Source: CAWDCV01 sp963728125 (lineage in GTDB: Bacteria > Actinomycetota > Actinomycetes > CAWDCV01). From it: a stretch of DNA of 64,000 bases. This document shows positions 36,510 through 45,213 of this stretch, in pieces. The notes under the pieces are model-generated. The model saw only the letters and a list, made by a program, of their open reading frames with translations, had not been told where the DNA came from and did no database searches. The stretch lies in assembly GCA_963728125.1 (NCBI GenBank), contig CAVSIZ010000005.1:124001-188000 (forward strand), read 5' to 3'. The position numbers were made by a program, and so were the translations under genes. The first letter of the stretch is position 1; every line of letters begins with the position of its first letter.

Positions 36510-37214
36510 GTGCGGCAGCGGGATCCTCGGCAGGCGCGGTTCCTGACCAGGGCGAGTTTGCGCTGGGTGGTGCAGCATCGCGCATGGACGCCGTACTACC
36601 TAGTGCGCTACTGGCGATTTTGGCGCTGGCGGCTCCGCAACCCGCACATCATCACCGAGGGGCTCGTGTTCCTCGGCAGGGACGTCGAAGTACAGGCGAG
36701 GCGCGGATACGGGCGGCTGGTGATCGGCCGCTTCGTGCACGTGGGGGACCACACGTCCATCCGGTGTCACGAAGGCAATATGCGTATCGGCGACAAGGTC
36801 GTGTTCGGCCGGTACGACACCGTGAATTGCTATCTCGATGTCGAGATCGGCGCCGCCAGCATTGTTGCCGACTGGGCGTACATCACCGACTTCGACCATG
36901 CCTTCGACGACATCACCGTCCCTATCAAGGATCAGGGCATCGTGAAGTCACCTATCCGCATCGGTCCCGACGTCTGGATCGGCACCAAGGTGACGGTGCT
37001 GCGCGGCGCGTTCGTGGGACAGGGCAGCGTGCTTGCGGCGCATGCTGTCATCACCAAGGATGTGCCGCCGTACAGTGTCGTCGCCGGAATTCCCGGCAAG
37101 GTGATACGTAACCGCATCGACGACTATGCCGCCGGCGAGGAGCGGCGCCGCGCCCTCGCCGACATCGCTCGCAAGACGGCCTCGGCGGTTCGTCGCCAGG
37201 AAGAGATTCACTAA
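36510..37214 (+). CDS. hexapeptide-repeat acyltransferase
   Basis: From GTG 36510 the 234-residue protein starts with a basic helix region (LRWVVQHRAWTPYYLVRYW) and then forms a left-handed beta-helix of hexapeptide repeats (EGLVFLGRDVEVQARRGYG, RLVIGRFVHVGDHTSIRC, MRIGDKVVFGRYDTVNCY). The catalytic-type His is in YITDFDHAFDD, and a GSVLAAHAVITKDVPPYSVV segment closes the helix. It should be an O- or N-acyltransferase of sugars. ATG 36465 or 36435 are alternative starts; none has a good ribosome site. Near the GH57 branching enzyme and methyltransferase it recalls the acyltransferase Rv3034c of the methylglucose lipopolysaccharide cluster of M. tuberculosis (remembered synteny). Confidence 0.82.
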   Translation: MRQRDPRQARFLTRASLRWVVQHRAWTPYYLVRYWRFWRWRLRNPHIITEGLVFLGRDVEVQARRGYGRLVIGRFVHVGDHTSIRCHEGNMRIGDKVVFGRYDTVNCYLDVEIGAASIVADWAYITDFDHAFDDITVPIKDQGIVKSPIRIGPDVWIGTKVTVLRGAFVGQGSVLAAHAVITKDVPPYSVVAGIPGKVIRNRIDDYAAGEERRRALADIARKTASAVRRQEEIH

Positions 37215-37223
37215 GGGGTAGGG

Positions 37224-37796
37224 ATGTTCACGTTCGACAGGTCGGACAGGTTGGACGCATCGATGCGCAGGTGGTGGTGGCTGTACATCATCACGGGCGT
37301 CATCTGGGCGCTGTGGGGGCTGATGGTTCTCAGCCTGAGACCGAGCAGCGTCGCGTCCGTAGCACTGCTGATCGGGATCACCTTCATCTTTGGCGGGGTC
37401 GGGCAGCTCCTGCTCGCGCAGCGCGTTCACGAATGGAAATGGCTGTTCTACGTCTCAGGGGTGCTCGCCATCATCGCCGGCATCATGGCGTTCGTCTGGC
37501 CGGGCAAGACCCTGCTGGTCGTCGCCCTCTTCGTCGCGTGGTACCTCGTGATCAGCGGCATCTTCACTGTCGTCGGTGCCTTCGTCGGACCGAAGTACGG
37601 CGGGTGGTGGCTCGCGATCATCCTCGGCGTGCTCGAGTTCCTGCTCGGTGCGTGGGCGATCGGCTCACCGGGACGAGAACTGTTGCTGCTCATCAACCTG
37701 GTCGGGTTCTACATGCTGTTCTACGGCATCTCAGAGATCTTCGCCGGCTTCGCACTGCGATCCGGGCGTGGGGAAAGAGCCGAGGCGACGACCTAG
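37224..37796 (+). CDS. HdeD/DUF308-family membrane protein
   Basis: The 190-residue protein has six hydrophobic segments in the HdeD pattern: YIITGVIWALWGLMVLSL, VALLIGITFIFGGVGQLL, LFYVSGVLAIIAGIMAF, LLVVALFVAWYLVISGIF, WLAIILGVLEFLLGAWAIG and LLLINLVGFYMLFYGISEIF. GGGGTAGGG precedes ATG 37224, 9 bases after the acyltransferase stop. HdeD is linked to acid resistance in E. coli, but most actinobacterial members have no proven role. It is convergent with the GH57 gene (4-base overlap). Confidence 0.85.
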   Translation: MFTFDRSDRLDASMRRWWWLYIITGVIWALWGLMVLSLRPSSVASVALLIGITFIFGGVGQLLLAQRVHEWKWLFYVSGVLAIIAGIMAFVWPGKTLLVVALFVAWYLVISGIFTVVGAFVGPKYGGWWLAIILGVLEFLLGAWAIGSPGRELLLLINLVGFYMLFYGISEIFAGFALRSGRGERAEATT

Positions 37797-39319
37797 AGCA
37801 GACGTGCGTCGAGGTGCGCGAACGGGCCGTCCTCGGCGCGTTGGCGCACCGCCTCGGCGGTAACGTCCAGACCCGCGACGATGCCGTCCGCGAGCTTGCG
37901 GAAGCGCAGCTCGTGCATGCCGGCACGGTCGCGGGCGTAGCTCGCTGCCGAGTCCTTGGTAACCATGAACGCCCAGTCACTCGAGAGCGCGAGTAGCGCC
38001 TCGCGCGCCATCTGGTCGTGATCGGTGCCCCGGTGCGGGAGCGCGCTCCCGTTGCGTTCCCGCACGTTGTCCAGCGTGTCCAGGAGCCTGCGCTGCACGC
38101 GTTGCCCCATCTCGGCGAGATCGGCGACCTGCTCGCCGTCCCAGACTCGCCAGTCCTTCCCCGACCCCCATGACGCTGCGGGCAGATCGATGCAGCCCTC
38201 GACATGTCCGGCTTCGGCGGCACCGCGCAGCGTGGTGACTCGTACGCCAGCATCGGGGAGCAGGCGCAGCACCCGTTCGAGGAACTGCGGGCCCTCGTGC
38301 CACCAGTGCCCGAACAGCTCGGTGTCGTACGCGACAACGACGAGCCCGGGTCGACCGTCTCGTTGCCGTGCGAGATCCGAGAGGCGAGCTCGTACGACGG
38401 CAACGAAGTCCGCGGCATCGTGCTCGAGGAGCGCCTGCGCGGCCAGCGGATCCCAGGGCAACTTGTCGACCGGATCGACATGCACGCCGGTAACCCGTGA
38501 CGGGCGAAAGCCCGACTTGTGGTCGTAGGTGTGGAAGTCGCGGTAGTCGGGTCCAGCGGGATAGCTCGTGGCGGGGGACCACACCCGATAGGTGACGTCG
38601 AGGTCGCGTCCGAAGGCGACGACATTGGTGTCTCCGATCCGCCACGCCGCTCCGGTCGAACGACCTGCGCGCTCCATCGCCGGCCCGTCGACCAGGAAGT
38701 GTTCGACGCCAGCATCGGCGTACAGCTGCTCCAGTCCAGGTCGATGCCCGCACTCCGGCGCCCACATCCCGCCGGGACGTTGCCCGAGCCGAAGCTGCGC
38801 GTCGTCGAGCCCGGTGCGCAAGGAAAACGCGGCAACGCGATCGTCGAGCAGAGGTTGGAAGGGATGCGTCGCCGGGCCGCCGAGCAGCTCGATCACGCCG
38901 TCCTCGATGAGGGGGCGCAGCACCGGCGACGCGCCGTGCTGCCAGCAATCCTCGAATAGCTGCAAGGCCGACTGGGCCGCCAGGAACTCGTAGCGCGCGT
39001 GATTGCGCAGATGATCGTCCGGCCGCAGCGCGAGCGCTTCGGCGCGTGCGCGCCAGAAGCCCAGCCAAGTGTGGAACTCCCGCAGCAGGTAGGGGTCGTC
39101 CAGCTGCGCCGCCAGCACCGGGGTGATGCCCATCGTAAGAACGTCGCGGCGTCCCTCTGCCGCGAGACGATGCAGCATCTCCACGACCGGCAGGTATGAC
39201 GCGCTCCATGCCTGGTGTAGCCACTCCTCACCGACCGGCCAGGTGCCGTGGTGCGCGAGCCACGGCAGGTGAGTGTGGAGCACGATGCAGCACGTGCCCA
39301 CTGATGCCGACGCGGTCAC
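37793..39319 (-). CDS. GH57 1,4-alpha-glucan branching enzyme (Rv3031-like)
   Basis: The 508-residue protein has the GH57 N-terminus CCIVLHTHLPWLAHHG, the nucleophile region GQRPGGMWAPECGHRPGLE with the catalytic Glu, a VVVAYDTELFGHWWHEGP motif with the catalytic Asp, and a DUF1957-type helical C-terminus ending in MVTKDSAASYARDR and HELRF. GH57 branching enzymes are unrelated in fold to GlgB. The M. tuberculosis relative Rv3031 acts in 6-O-methylglucose lipopolysaccharide synthesis. GTG 39319 overlaps the upstream methyltransferase stop by 4 bases (GTGA), so both form an operon, as Rv3030-Rv3031 do. The genome thus has two branching enzymes. Confidence 0.92.
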   Translation of the reverse strand: MTASASVGTCCIVLHTHLPWLAHHGTWPVGEEWLHQAWSASYLPVVEMLHRLAAEGRRDVLTMGITPVLAAQLDDPYLLREFHTWLGFWRARAEALALRPDDHLRNHARYEFLAAQSALQLFEDCWQHGASPVLRPLIEDGVIELLGGPATHPFQPLLDDRVAAFSLRTGLDDAQLRLGQRPGGMWAPECGHRPGLEQLYADAGVEHFLVDGPAMERAGRSTGAAWRIGDTNVVAFGRDLDVTYRVWSPATSYPAGPDYRDFHTYDHKSGFRPSRVTGVHVDPVDKLPWDPLAAQALLEHDAADFVAVVRARLSDLARQRDGRPGLVVVAYDTELFGHWWHEGPQFLERVLRLLPDAGVRVTTLRGAAEAGHVEGCIDLPAASWGSGKDWRVWDGEQVADLAEMGQRVQRRLLDTLDNVRERNGSALPHRGTDHDQMAREALLALSSDWAFMVTKDSAASYARDRAGMHELRFRKLADGIVAGLDVTAEAVRQRAEDGPFAHLDARLL

Positions 39320-40028
39320 CGGCGAATGCCCACGAGCACCAGGTCGAGCGCCGCATCGGCATCATCGTCGAGCTCGAAGTCCTCGACGACGATGCTCGCA
39401 ACCCGCGACGCCAATGCCGCGTCCCAGTCACCAGCGAGCTGCGCCGCAACCAGCGATCCGTGCGCGGTCTCCCATTGCTGCAGCGCCTCACCGTGACGCA
39501 GACCGCGCACGGTGACGTCGAAGTACGGCGCCGTGAGCTCGGCCAGCTCCATCGCCGTTAGTTCCCGGGCATGGAACGGATTTCTCGCGGTCGCTGACGT
39601 CGAGAAGGTCAACCGGTTGGGAGTCGTCAGCAGCATGCGCCCACCTGGCTTCAGCACGCGCGCGCACTCGCGCACGAACCGCGGCTGCTCCCACAGGTGC
39701 TCGATCACCTGCAGAGCCGTGACGACGTCGACCGACGAGGTACGGCATGGCATCGGACGGCGTTCGTCCGCAGGATCGCCAGCGCGGGATAGCGCCGGCG
39801 TACGTGCGCGACGACGTCACGGTCGTAGTCCACGGCGATGACACGACGCGCGCCCGCCTGCCGCAGCAGCTCTGCTCCGTACCCCTCACCACATCCCACC
39901 TCGAGCACGATCGCATTGAGGCAGTACGAAGGAAACAGGCGATACGCCGCCTCGTGTCGCCGGAACCAGTAGTTCTCCTCGACGATGCCGGGCAGGGTGC
40001 GCTCGCCCGTCAACGTGAGGGGTCCCAC
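39316..40028 (-). pseudogene. class I SAM-dependent methyltransferase (Rv3030-like), interrupted by one frameshift
   Basis: The first frame (from ATG 40028) reads GERTLPGIVEENYWFRRHEA, VLEVGCGEGYGAELLRQAG and VIAVDYDRDVVAHVRRRYP. After AILRTNAV the protein continues in another frame as SVDVVTALQVIEHLWEQPRF and RVLKPGGRMLLTTPNRLTFS to the stop at 39316. Aligning to the family spacing from memory, one base is missing near 39753. Restored length would be about 237 residues. It forms an operon with the GH57 gene (4-base overlap), the same pair as Rv3030-Rv3031 of M. tuberculosis, so it may methylate a glucan precursor (inference). Confidence 0.88.
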
Positions 40029-40105
40029 GAGCGGTCACCCTGTCACATCCGCGTACCGGTGAGTAACGTTCAGGGGACTGGCGTTGTGCCGACATCGAAG
40101 GAATA

Positions 40106-40900
40106 ATGCTAATCATGAACATCATTGTGTGCGTGAAGCAGGTGCCGGATACGTGGGCGGAGAAGCGTCTGGATCCGTCTGATCGCACCCTGGACCGTAC
40201 CTCTGGCGATCAGGTCATCAACGAGTTGGACGAGTACGCCGTCGAGGAGGCGCTGCGCCTCAAGGAGGCGGGCGACGGATCCGACGAGGTCACCGTCCTC
40301 ACGATGGGTCCCGCTGGTGCGGCGGACGCGCTGAAGAAGGGCCTGCAGATGGGCGCCGACAAGGCCGTCCACCTCGTCGACGACGCGCTGCATGGGTCGG
40401 ATGCGCTGGCGACCTCGTACGCCTTGGCGGAGGTGCTGCGCACGCTGTCGCCGGATCTGGTCATGTTCGGCTCGGAGTCGACTGACGCTCGCATGTCGGT
40501 GGTGCCGGCGATGGTGGCCGAGCGGCTCGGTCTGCCCCAGGTCACGTTCGCCAACAAGGTCGAGGTCGACGGCACGTCGCTTCGGGTGCAGCGGCAGACG
40601 GAGTACGGCTACGACCGGCTCGAGGCGTCGCTTCCCGCGGTTGTGAGTGTCGTGGAGAAGATCAACGAGCCGCGCTACCCGTCGTTCAAGGGGATCATGG
40701 CCGCGAAGAAGAAGCCGTTCGAGACCCGTAGCCTCGCGGACGCCGGCCTGGATGCGCAGCGGGTCGGACTCGCGGCCGCGTGGAGCGCGGTCGAGGACTT
40801 CGCCGCTCGCCCGCCGCGCTCGAGCGGAACGATCGTCAAGGACGAGGGCGACGGCGGCGCCAAGGTCGCCGAGTACCTCGCAACGCAGAAGTTCATCTGA
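40106..40900 (+). CDS. etfB: electron transfer flavoprotein beta subunit
   Basis: EtfB, with EtfA, carries electrons from acyl-CoA dehydrogenases to the respiratory chain. The 264-residue protein has IIVCVKQVPDTWAEKRLD at the start, NELDEYAVEEALRLKE, the AMP-binding-type VLTMGPAGAADALKKGLQMG and SVVEKINEPRYPSFKGIMAA(KKK), all typical. ATG 40106 has GAAGGA 4 bases upstream; ATG 40115 gives the canonical MNIIVCVKQ start but is 12 bases from it. The etfA gene follows after 11 bases. Confidence 0.95.
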   Translation: MLIMNIIVCVKQVPDTWAEKRLDPSDRTLDRTSGDQVINELDEYAVEEALRLKEAGDGSDEVTVLTMGPAGAADALKKGLQMGADKAVHLVDDALHGSDALATSYALAEVLRTLSPDLVMFGSESTDARMSVVPAMVAERLGLPQVTFANKVEVDGTSLRVQRQTEYGYDRLEASLPAVVSVVEKINEPRYPSFKGIMAAKKKPFETRSLADAGLDAQRVGLAAAWSAVEDFAARPPRSSGTIVKDEGDGGAKVAEYLATQKFI

Positions 40901-40911
40901 GGAGTCCGGAC

Positions 40912-41866
40912 ATGGCAGAGATCCTCGTCCTGGTCGACGCGCTGGACGGAGCGGTCAGCAAGCCCACCCTCGAGCTGCTGACCAAGGCACGCCAGCTCGG
41001 GTGAGCCGAGCGCGGTCTACGTCGGCTCCGGCATCGATTCGGCTGCGGATCGGCTTGCCGAGTACGGCGCGCAGAAGATCTATGTCGCCGACGGCGACGA
41101 GCTCGACACCTACCTGGTGACCCCGAAGGTTGCCGTCCTCAGCCAGCTCGTGGGCGAGGTGCAGCCGGCCGCCGTGCTGATCGCCTCCACGGCCGAGGGC
41201 AAGGAGGTCGCCGCCCGCCTTGCCGTCCGTGTCGATTCCGGCGTGATCACCGACGCAGTCGACCTGAGCGACGCGCTGGTCGCCGAGCAGTCCGTCTTCG
41301 GTGGCTCGACCATCGTCAAGTCGCGGGTGACGACGGGCACACCGATCATCACCATCCGGCCCAACAGCACGCCGCCGGAGCCGGCGCCGACCGAGCCGCA
41401 GCGGGTGCCGGTCACCGTCACCCTGTCCGATGCCGACACGGCCGTACGAATCGTGGAGCGCGTGGTGGCGAAGAAGGGTGGGCGCCCCGAACTCACCGAG
41501 GCGTCCATCGTCGTCTCCGGCGGGCGTGGCGTGGGATCGGCCGACGGGTTCCGGATCATCGAAGAGCTCGCCGACTCACTCGGCGCGGCAGTGGGCGCGT
41601 CGCGCGCGGCAACGGATGCCGGCTGGTATCCGCACCAGAATCAGGTCGGGCAGACCGGGAAGACGGTGTCGCCGCAGCTGTACATCGCGGCCGGCATCTC
41701 GGGAGCCATCCAGCATCGCGCCGGCATGCAGACGTCGAAGACCATCGTGGCGATCAACAAGGACGAAGAGGCGCCGATCTTCGAGCTGGTCGATTTCGGC
41801 GTGGTGGGCGATCTGTCGACGGTCGTCCCGCAGCTGACCCAGGAGATCGAGAAGCGCAAGGGATAG
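40912..41866 (+). pseudogene. etfA: electron transfer flavoprotein alpha subunit, interrupted by one frameshift
   Basis: The frame from ATG 40912 (MAEILVLVDALDGAVSKPTL) hits TGA at 41002 after LTKARQLG. The rest of EtfA continues one base later: GEPSAVYVGSGIDSAADRLA, through IASTAEGKEVAARLAVRV and GGRGVGSADGF, to the FAD-binding end GQTGKTVSPQLYIAAGISG and AINKDEEAPIFELVDFG(VVG). Removing one G from the GGG run at 40999-41001 gives an intact protein of about 317 residues, normal for EtfA. Loss of EtfA would cripple the preceding etfB, so a base-calling error in the G-run is the best explanation; programmed frameshifting is possible but unsupported. Confidence 0.93.
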
Positions 41867-41880
41867 CCCGAAGCCTGACC

Positions 41881-41886
41881 TAGACT
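41881..41886 (+). promoter_or_regulatory. putative -10 element for the cysteine desulfurase operon
   Basis: TAGACT matches TANNNT and ends 8 bases before ATG 41895, with no ribosome site between. A leaderless or nearly leaderless transcript for the desulfurase-mnmA-MetE-like-ligA chain is likely. Confidence 0.38.
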
Positions 41887-41894
41887 CGGCCGCG

Positions 41895-43085
41895 ATGGCC
41901 TACCTGGACCACGCGTCGACCACTCCGATGCTCCCGGAAGCGGTCGAGGCCATGACCGCGCAGCTGGGGCGGGTCGGCAATCCCTCCTCCTTGCACGCTG
42001 CCGGTCGCCATGCCCGCCGTGTCGTCGAGGAGTCGCGGGAGACCCTTGCCCAGGCGCTCGGCGCCCGTCCCAGCGAAGTCGTGTTCACCGGCGGCGGGAC
42101 GGAAGCCGACAACCTCGCCATCAAGGGCCTGTACTGGGCGCGCCGAGCGACCGACGATCGCCGGCGCCGACTGCTGGTCAGCGCCGTCGAGCACCATGCC
42201 GTCCTCGACTGCGCGGTGTGGTTGGCGCAGTCGCATGGTGCCGTCATCGAGTGGTTGCCCGTCGACACCGCCGGTCGCGTCCAGCCCGCGACGTTGAGCA
42301 GCGTGCTGGCTCGAGATGCCGACGACGTCGCGCTCATCAGTGTCATGTGGGCGAACAACGAGGTTGGTACGGTTCAGCCGGTCGCCGAGCTCGCCGAGAT
42401 CGCGCGTTCGTACGGCATCCCGATTCACTCCGACGCCGTCCAGGCCGTCGGTTCGCTGCCGGTCGACTTCGCTGCGAGCGGTCTGGACGCTCTGACCATG
42501 ACCGGACACAAGTTTGGCGGTCCGCTCGGAGTCGGCGCGCTGCTGCTGTCGCGCGAACTCGCTCCCGTCCCTCTCCTCCACGGCGGCGGCCAGGAGCGCG
42601 ACGTGCGTTCCGGCACGGTCGACACCCCGGGTGTCGCCGGCCTTGCTGCGGCTGCGGCCGTTGCTGTCAAGGTGCAGCCAGAACGTGCCGACCACCTGCG
42701 CGCGCTGCGCGACGACCTGGTGGAGCGGCTGCTCCGCGTCGTCCCGGATGCCCAGCTGAACGGCGATCCGAGCAGCGACCTCGATCGGCGACTGCCTGGC
42801 AACGCCCACTTCTCGTTTCCCGGATGCGAGGGCGACGCGCTGCTCATGCTGCTCGACGCGCAGAGCATCGAGTGTTCGACGGGGTCGGCCTGCTCGGCCG
42901 GCGTCGCGCAGCCATCGCACGTGCTGCTCGCGATGGGCTGCAGCGAGGAGCGGGCCCGTGGCTCGCTGCGCTTCTCGCTGGGTCACACCTCGACGCAGGA
43001 CGATGTTGACGCGTTGATCGATGCGCTCGGGCCGGTCGTCGAGCGCGGCCGGCGTGCCGGACTGGTGTCGAGGGCAACCCCGTGA
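41895..43085 (+). CDS. iscS: cysteine desulfurase (IscS/NifS class)
   Basis: This PLP enzyme takes sulfur from cysteine as a persulfide. The 396-residue protein has AYLDHASTTP, the PLP-stacking His in SAVEHHAVLD, HSDAVQAVGSLPVDF, the PLP Lys206 in MTGHKFGGP and the active Cys333 in ECSTGSACSAGV. The short active-site loop with SxxSACSxG is the IscS/NifS (group I) type. It overlaps mnmA by 4 bases (GTGA), so its main job here is probably to give sulfur to MnmA for tRNA thiolation, as in other actinobacteria with this gene pair. Confidence 0.94.
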   Translation: MAYLDHASTTPMLPEAVEAMTAQLGRVGNPSSLHAAGRHARRVVEESRETLAQALGARPSEVVFTGGGTEADNLAIKGLYWARRATDDRRRRLLVSAVEHHAVLDCAVWLAQSHGAVIEWLPVDTAGRVQPATLSSVLARDADDVALISVMWANNEVGTVQPVAELAEIARSYGIPIHSDAVQAVGSLPVDFAASGLDALTMTGHKFGGPLGVGALLLSRELAPVPLLHGGGQERDVRSGTVDTPGVAGLAAAAAVAVKVQPERADHLRALRDDLVERLLRVVPDAQLNGDPSSDLDRRLPGNAHFSFPGCEGDALLMLLDAQSIECSTGSACSAGVAQPSHVLLAMGCSEERARGSLRFSLGHTSTQDDVDALIDALGPVVERGRRAGLVSRATP

Positions 43086-44167
43086 AGGTTTTGGCCGCCA
43101 TGTCCGGCGGCGTCGACTCTGCCGTCGCGGCGGCGCGCGCCGTCGAGGCCGGCCACGACGTCACCGGCGTCCACCTCGCGCTGTCGTCCAACCCGACGTC
43201 GTTTCGCTCCGGCGCTCGCGGCTGCTGCACGCTTGAGGATGCGCGCGACGCCCGACGCGCTGCCGACGTGATCGGCATCCCCTTCTACGTCTGGGATCTC
43301 GCCGAGCGGTTCCGCGCGGATGTGGTCGACGACTTCGTCGCCGAGTACGCCGCCGGCCGCACGCCGAACCCGTGCCTGCGCTGCAACGAGAAGATCAAGT
43401 TCGCCGCCGTCCTCGACAAGGCGCTCGCACTCGGCTTCGACGCGGTCTGCACCGGTCACTACGCCCGGCTACGGGACGGCGCGCTGTTCCGTGCCGTCGA
43501 CGCGGGCAAGGACCAGTCGTACGTCCTCGGCGTACTGACGCCCGACCAGATCGCGCACGCGACGTTCCCGCTCGGAGACTCGCTCAAGACAGACGTGCGG
43601 CACGAGGCGGAGCTGCGCGGGCTCGCCGTCGCCGACAAGCCCGACAGCCACGACATCTGCTTCATCGCCGACGGGGATACCGGCGGCTTCCTCGCCGACC
43701 GGCTCGGCGCGGCGCCCGGCAGCATCGTCGACCGTTCGGGAGAGGTGCTCGGCCAGCATGCCGGCACCCACCGCTTCACGGTCGGGCAGCGGCGCGGGCT
43801 CCGCATCGATCGCCCTGCCGCGGACGGCAAGCCGCGGTACGTTCTCGACATCTCGCCGGTCAGCCGTACGGTCACCGTCGGCGCCGCCGAGGAGCTCGAC
43901 ATCGCTGTCGTCGTTGCGCAGGCACCGCGATGGTGTGGTCCAGCGCCGATTGCGGCGATTGCCTGCTCGGCGCAAGTGCGCGCGCACGGGCGAGCCGTTC
44001 CCGCTATCGCCGAGGTCGTCGGCGCTGAGGTGCACGTGGAGCTGGACGAGCCCGTCCGCGGCGTCGCGCCGGGGCAAGCCGTCGTCCTCTACGAAGGCGA
44101 CCGCGTCATCGGGTCGGCCACGATCTCGTCCACCCGCGCTGCCGTCCGAACGCCCTCGCGTTCGTGA
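43082..44167 (+). CDS. mnmA: tRNA-specific 2-thiouridylase MnmA
   Basis: MnmA thiolates U34 of tRNA Lys, Glu and Gln. The 361-residue protein has the PP-loop AMSGGVDSAVAA (6-17), the catalytic Cys pair Cys101 (NPCLRCNEKIKF) and Cys193 (SHDICFI), TGHYARL, KDQSYVL and the C-terminal beta-barrel domains with TVGQRRGL. GTG 43082 overlaps the desulfurase stop and its own stop overlaps the next start (GTGA on both sides). Sulfur presumably comes from the adjacent desulfurase. Confidence 0.95.
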   Translation: MKVLAAMSGGVDSAVAAARAVEAGHDVTGVHLALSSNPTSFRSGARGCCTLEDARDARRAADVIGIPFYVWDLAERFRADVVDDFVAEYAAGRTPNPCLRCNEKIKFAAVLDKALALGFDAVCTGHYARLRDGALFRAVDAGKDQSYVLGVLTPDQIAHATFPLGDSLKTDVRHEAELRGLAVADKPDSHDICFIADGDTGGFLADRLGAAPGSIVDRSGEVLGQHAGTHRFTVGQRRGLRIDRPAADGKPRYVLDISPVSRTVTVGAAEELDIAVVVAQAPRWCGPAPIAAIACSAQVRAHGRAVPAIAEVVGAEVHVELDEPVRGVAPGQAVVLYEGDRVIGSATISSTRAAVRTPSRS

Positions 44168-45213
44168 ACGAGCCGCGTTCGGACACGTCGCTGGGGTGGC
44201 AGCGGCCGTGGGCGCCGGGCAGCGCCACCGGGATCGGCTCGCTCCCCGGCACCGACATCCGCGAGGCCATGCGGCTCGTCCTCGGCGAGCTGCCCGACCT
44301 GCCACACGTCCCTGAGCTGCCCGCACGCGGTCCCGGCGCCGATTTGATCGGTCGAGCCGCCGGGCTTCTCGTCGATATGCCGGTTGACCTCCAGCCGGCC
44401 GGCTGGCGGCTGGTGGATCGACCGAGCGCCGACGAGCGCCGGGCCCGATCGCTACTGGGCGAGGACCTCGACGTCGCCGAGGAGCTCGCTGGCCAGCAGG
44501 ACGGCCCGTTCAAGATGCAGGTTGCGGGTCCGTGGACGCTGAGCGCGAGCCTCGAGCTGTCGCGTGGCGAGCGCGCCCTGCACGACCCGGGGGCTGTTCG
44601 CGACATCGTGGCCTCGCTTGCCGAAAGCGTGGCCAGGCTGCTCGCGGACGTGCGCAAGCGGCTTCCGCAGGCCCGGCTGATCCTGCAGCTAGATGAGCCG
44701 TCGCTGCCGGCCGTTCTGCGCGGCCGAGTGCCGACCCAGACCGGGTACGGCACGCTGCGCTCGGTGGAGCCGAACGTCGTCCGGGACGGGCTGCGGATCG
44801 TGCTTGACGCGGCAGGCCCTGACGTCACCGTGCTCGTGCATTGCTGCGCGCCGGACATCCCGATCCCGCTGCTCCGCGCCGCCGGGGCAGCCGTGATCTC
44901 GCTCGACCTCGCGGCCGTGGGCGAGAGAGCTGACGAGGCGCTCGGCCAGGTCGTCGAGGCCGGCGGCGGCCTGCTGCTCGGTGTGGTGCCCGCGACCGAC
45001 GCAAGGCTGTCGGACCCCGCGACTACCGTCGCTCCCGTACGACAGCTGTGGCGGCGCCTTGGGCTTCCGGTCGAGACCCTCCCTGACGCGGTCGTGGTGA
45101 CGCCGACCTGCGGTATGGCCGGCGCATCGCCTGGTCATGCGCGAGCGGCGATGGCCCGGTGCCGCGAGGCTGCGCGCAGGCTGGTCGACGATCCGGAGGG
45201 GAGCGATGACTGA
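44164..45213 (+). CDS. MetE C-terminal-like (cobalamin-independent methionine synthase family) protein
   Basis: The 349-residue protein has one UROD/MetE-like barrel: TGIGSLPGTDIREAM at the start, GPFKMQVAGPWTLSASLEL, LILQLDEPSLPAVL, VLVHCCAPDIPIPLL and VVTPTCGMAGAS. The His-Cys in VHCC and Cys in PTCG stand where MetE binds zinc, so methyl transfer to a thiol is plausible. It is about half the length of MetE and lacks the N-terminal barrel. Homologues sit between mnmA and ligA in many actinobacteria (Rv3015c position). It overlaps mnmA by 4 bases and ligA by 8. The natural substrate is unknown. Confidence 0.85.
   Translation: MNEPRSDTSLGWQRPWAPGSATGIGSLPGTDIREAMRLVLGELPDLPHVPELPARGPGADLIGRAAGLLVDMPVDLQPAGWRLVDRPSADERRARSLLGEDLDVAEELAGQQDGPFKMQVAGPWTLSASLELSRGERALHDPGAVRDIVASLAESVARLLADVRKRLPQARLILQLDEPSLPAVLRGRVPTQTGYGTLRSVEPNVVRDGLRIVLDAAGPDVTVLVHCCAPDIPIPLLRAAGAAVISLDLAAVGERADEALGQVVEAGGGLLLGVVPATDARLSDPATTVAPVRQLWRRLGLPVETLPDAVVVTPTCGMAGASPGHARAAMARCREAARRLVDDPEGSDD

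Noticed and set aside
40990..41010. Programmed +1 frameshift in etfA
   Set aside because: No known family precedent, and similar single-base shifts occur in unrelated genes of the window, so an error is more likely.
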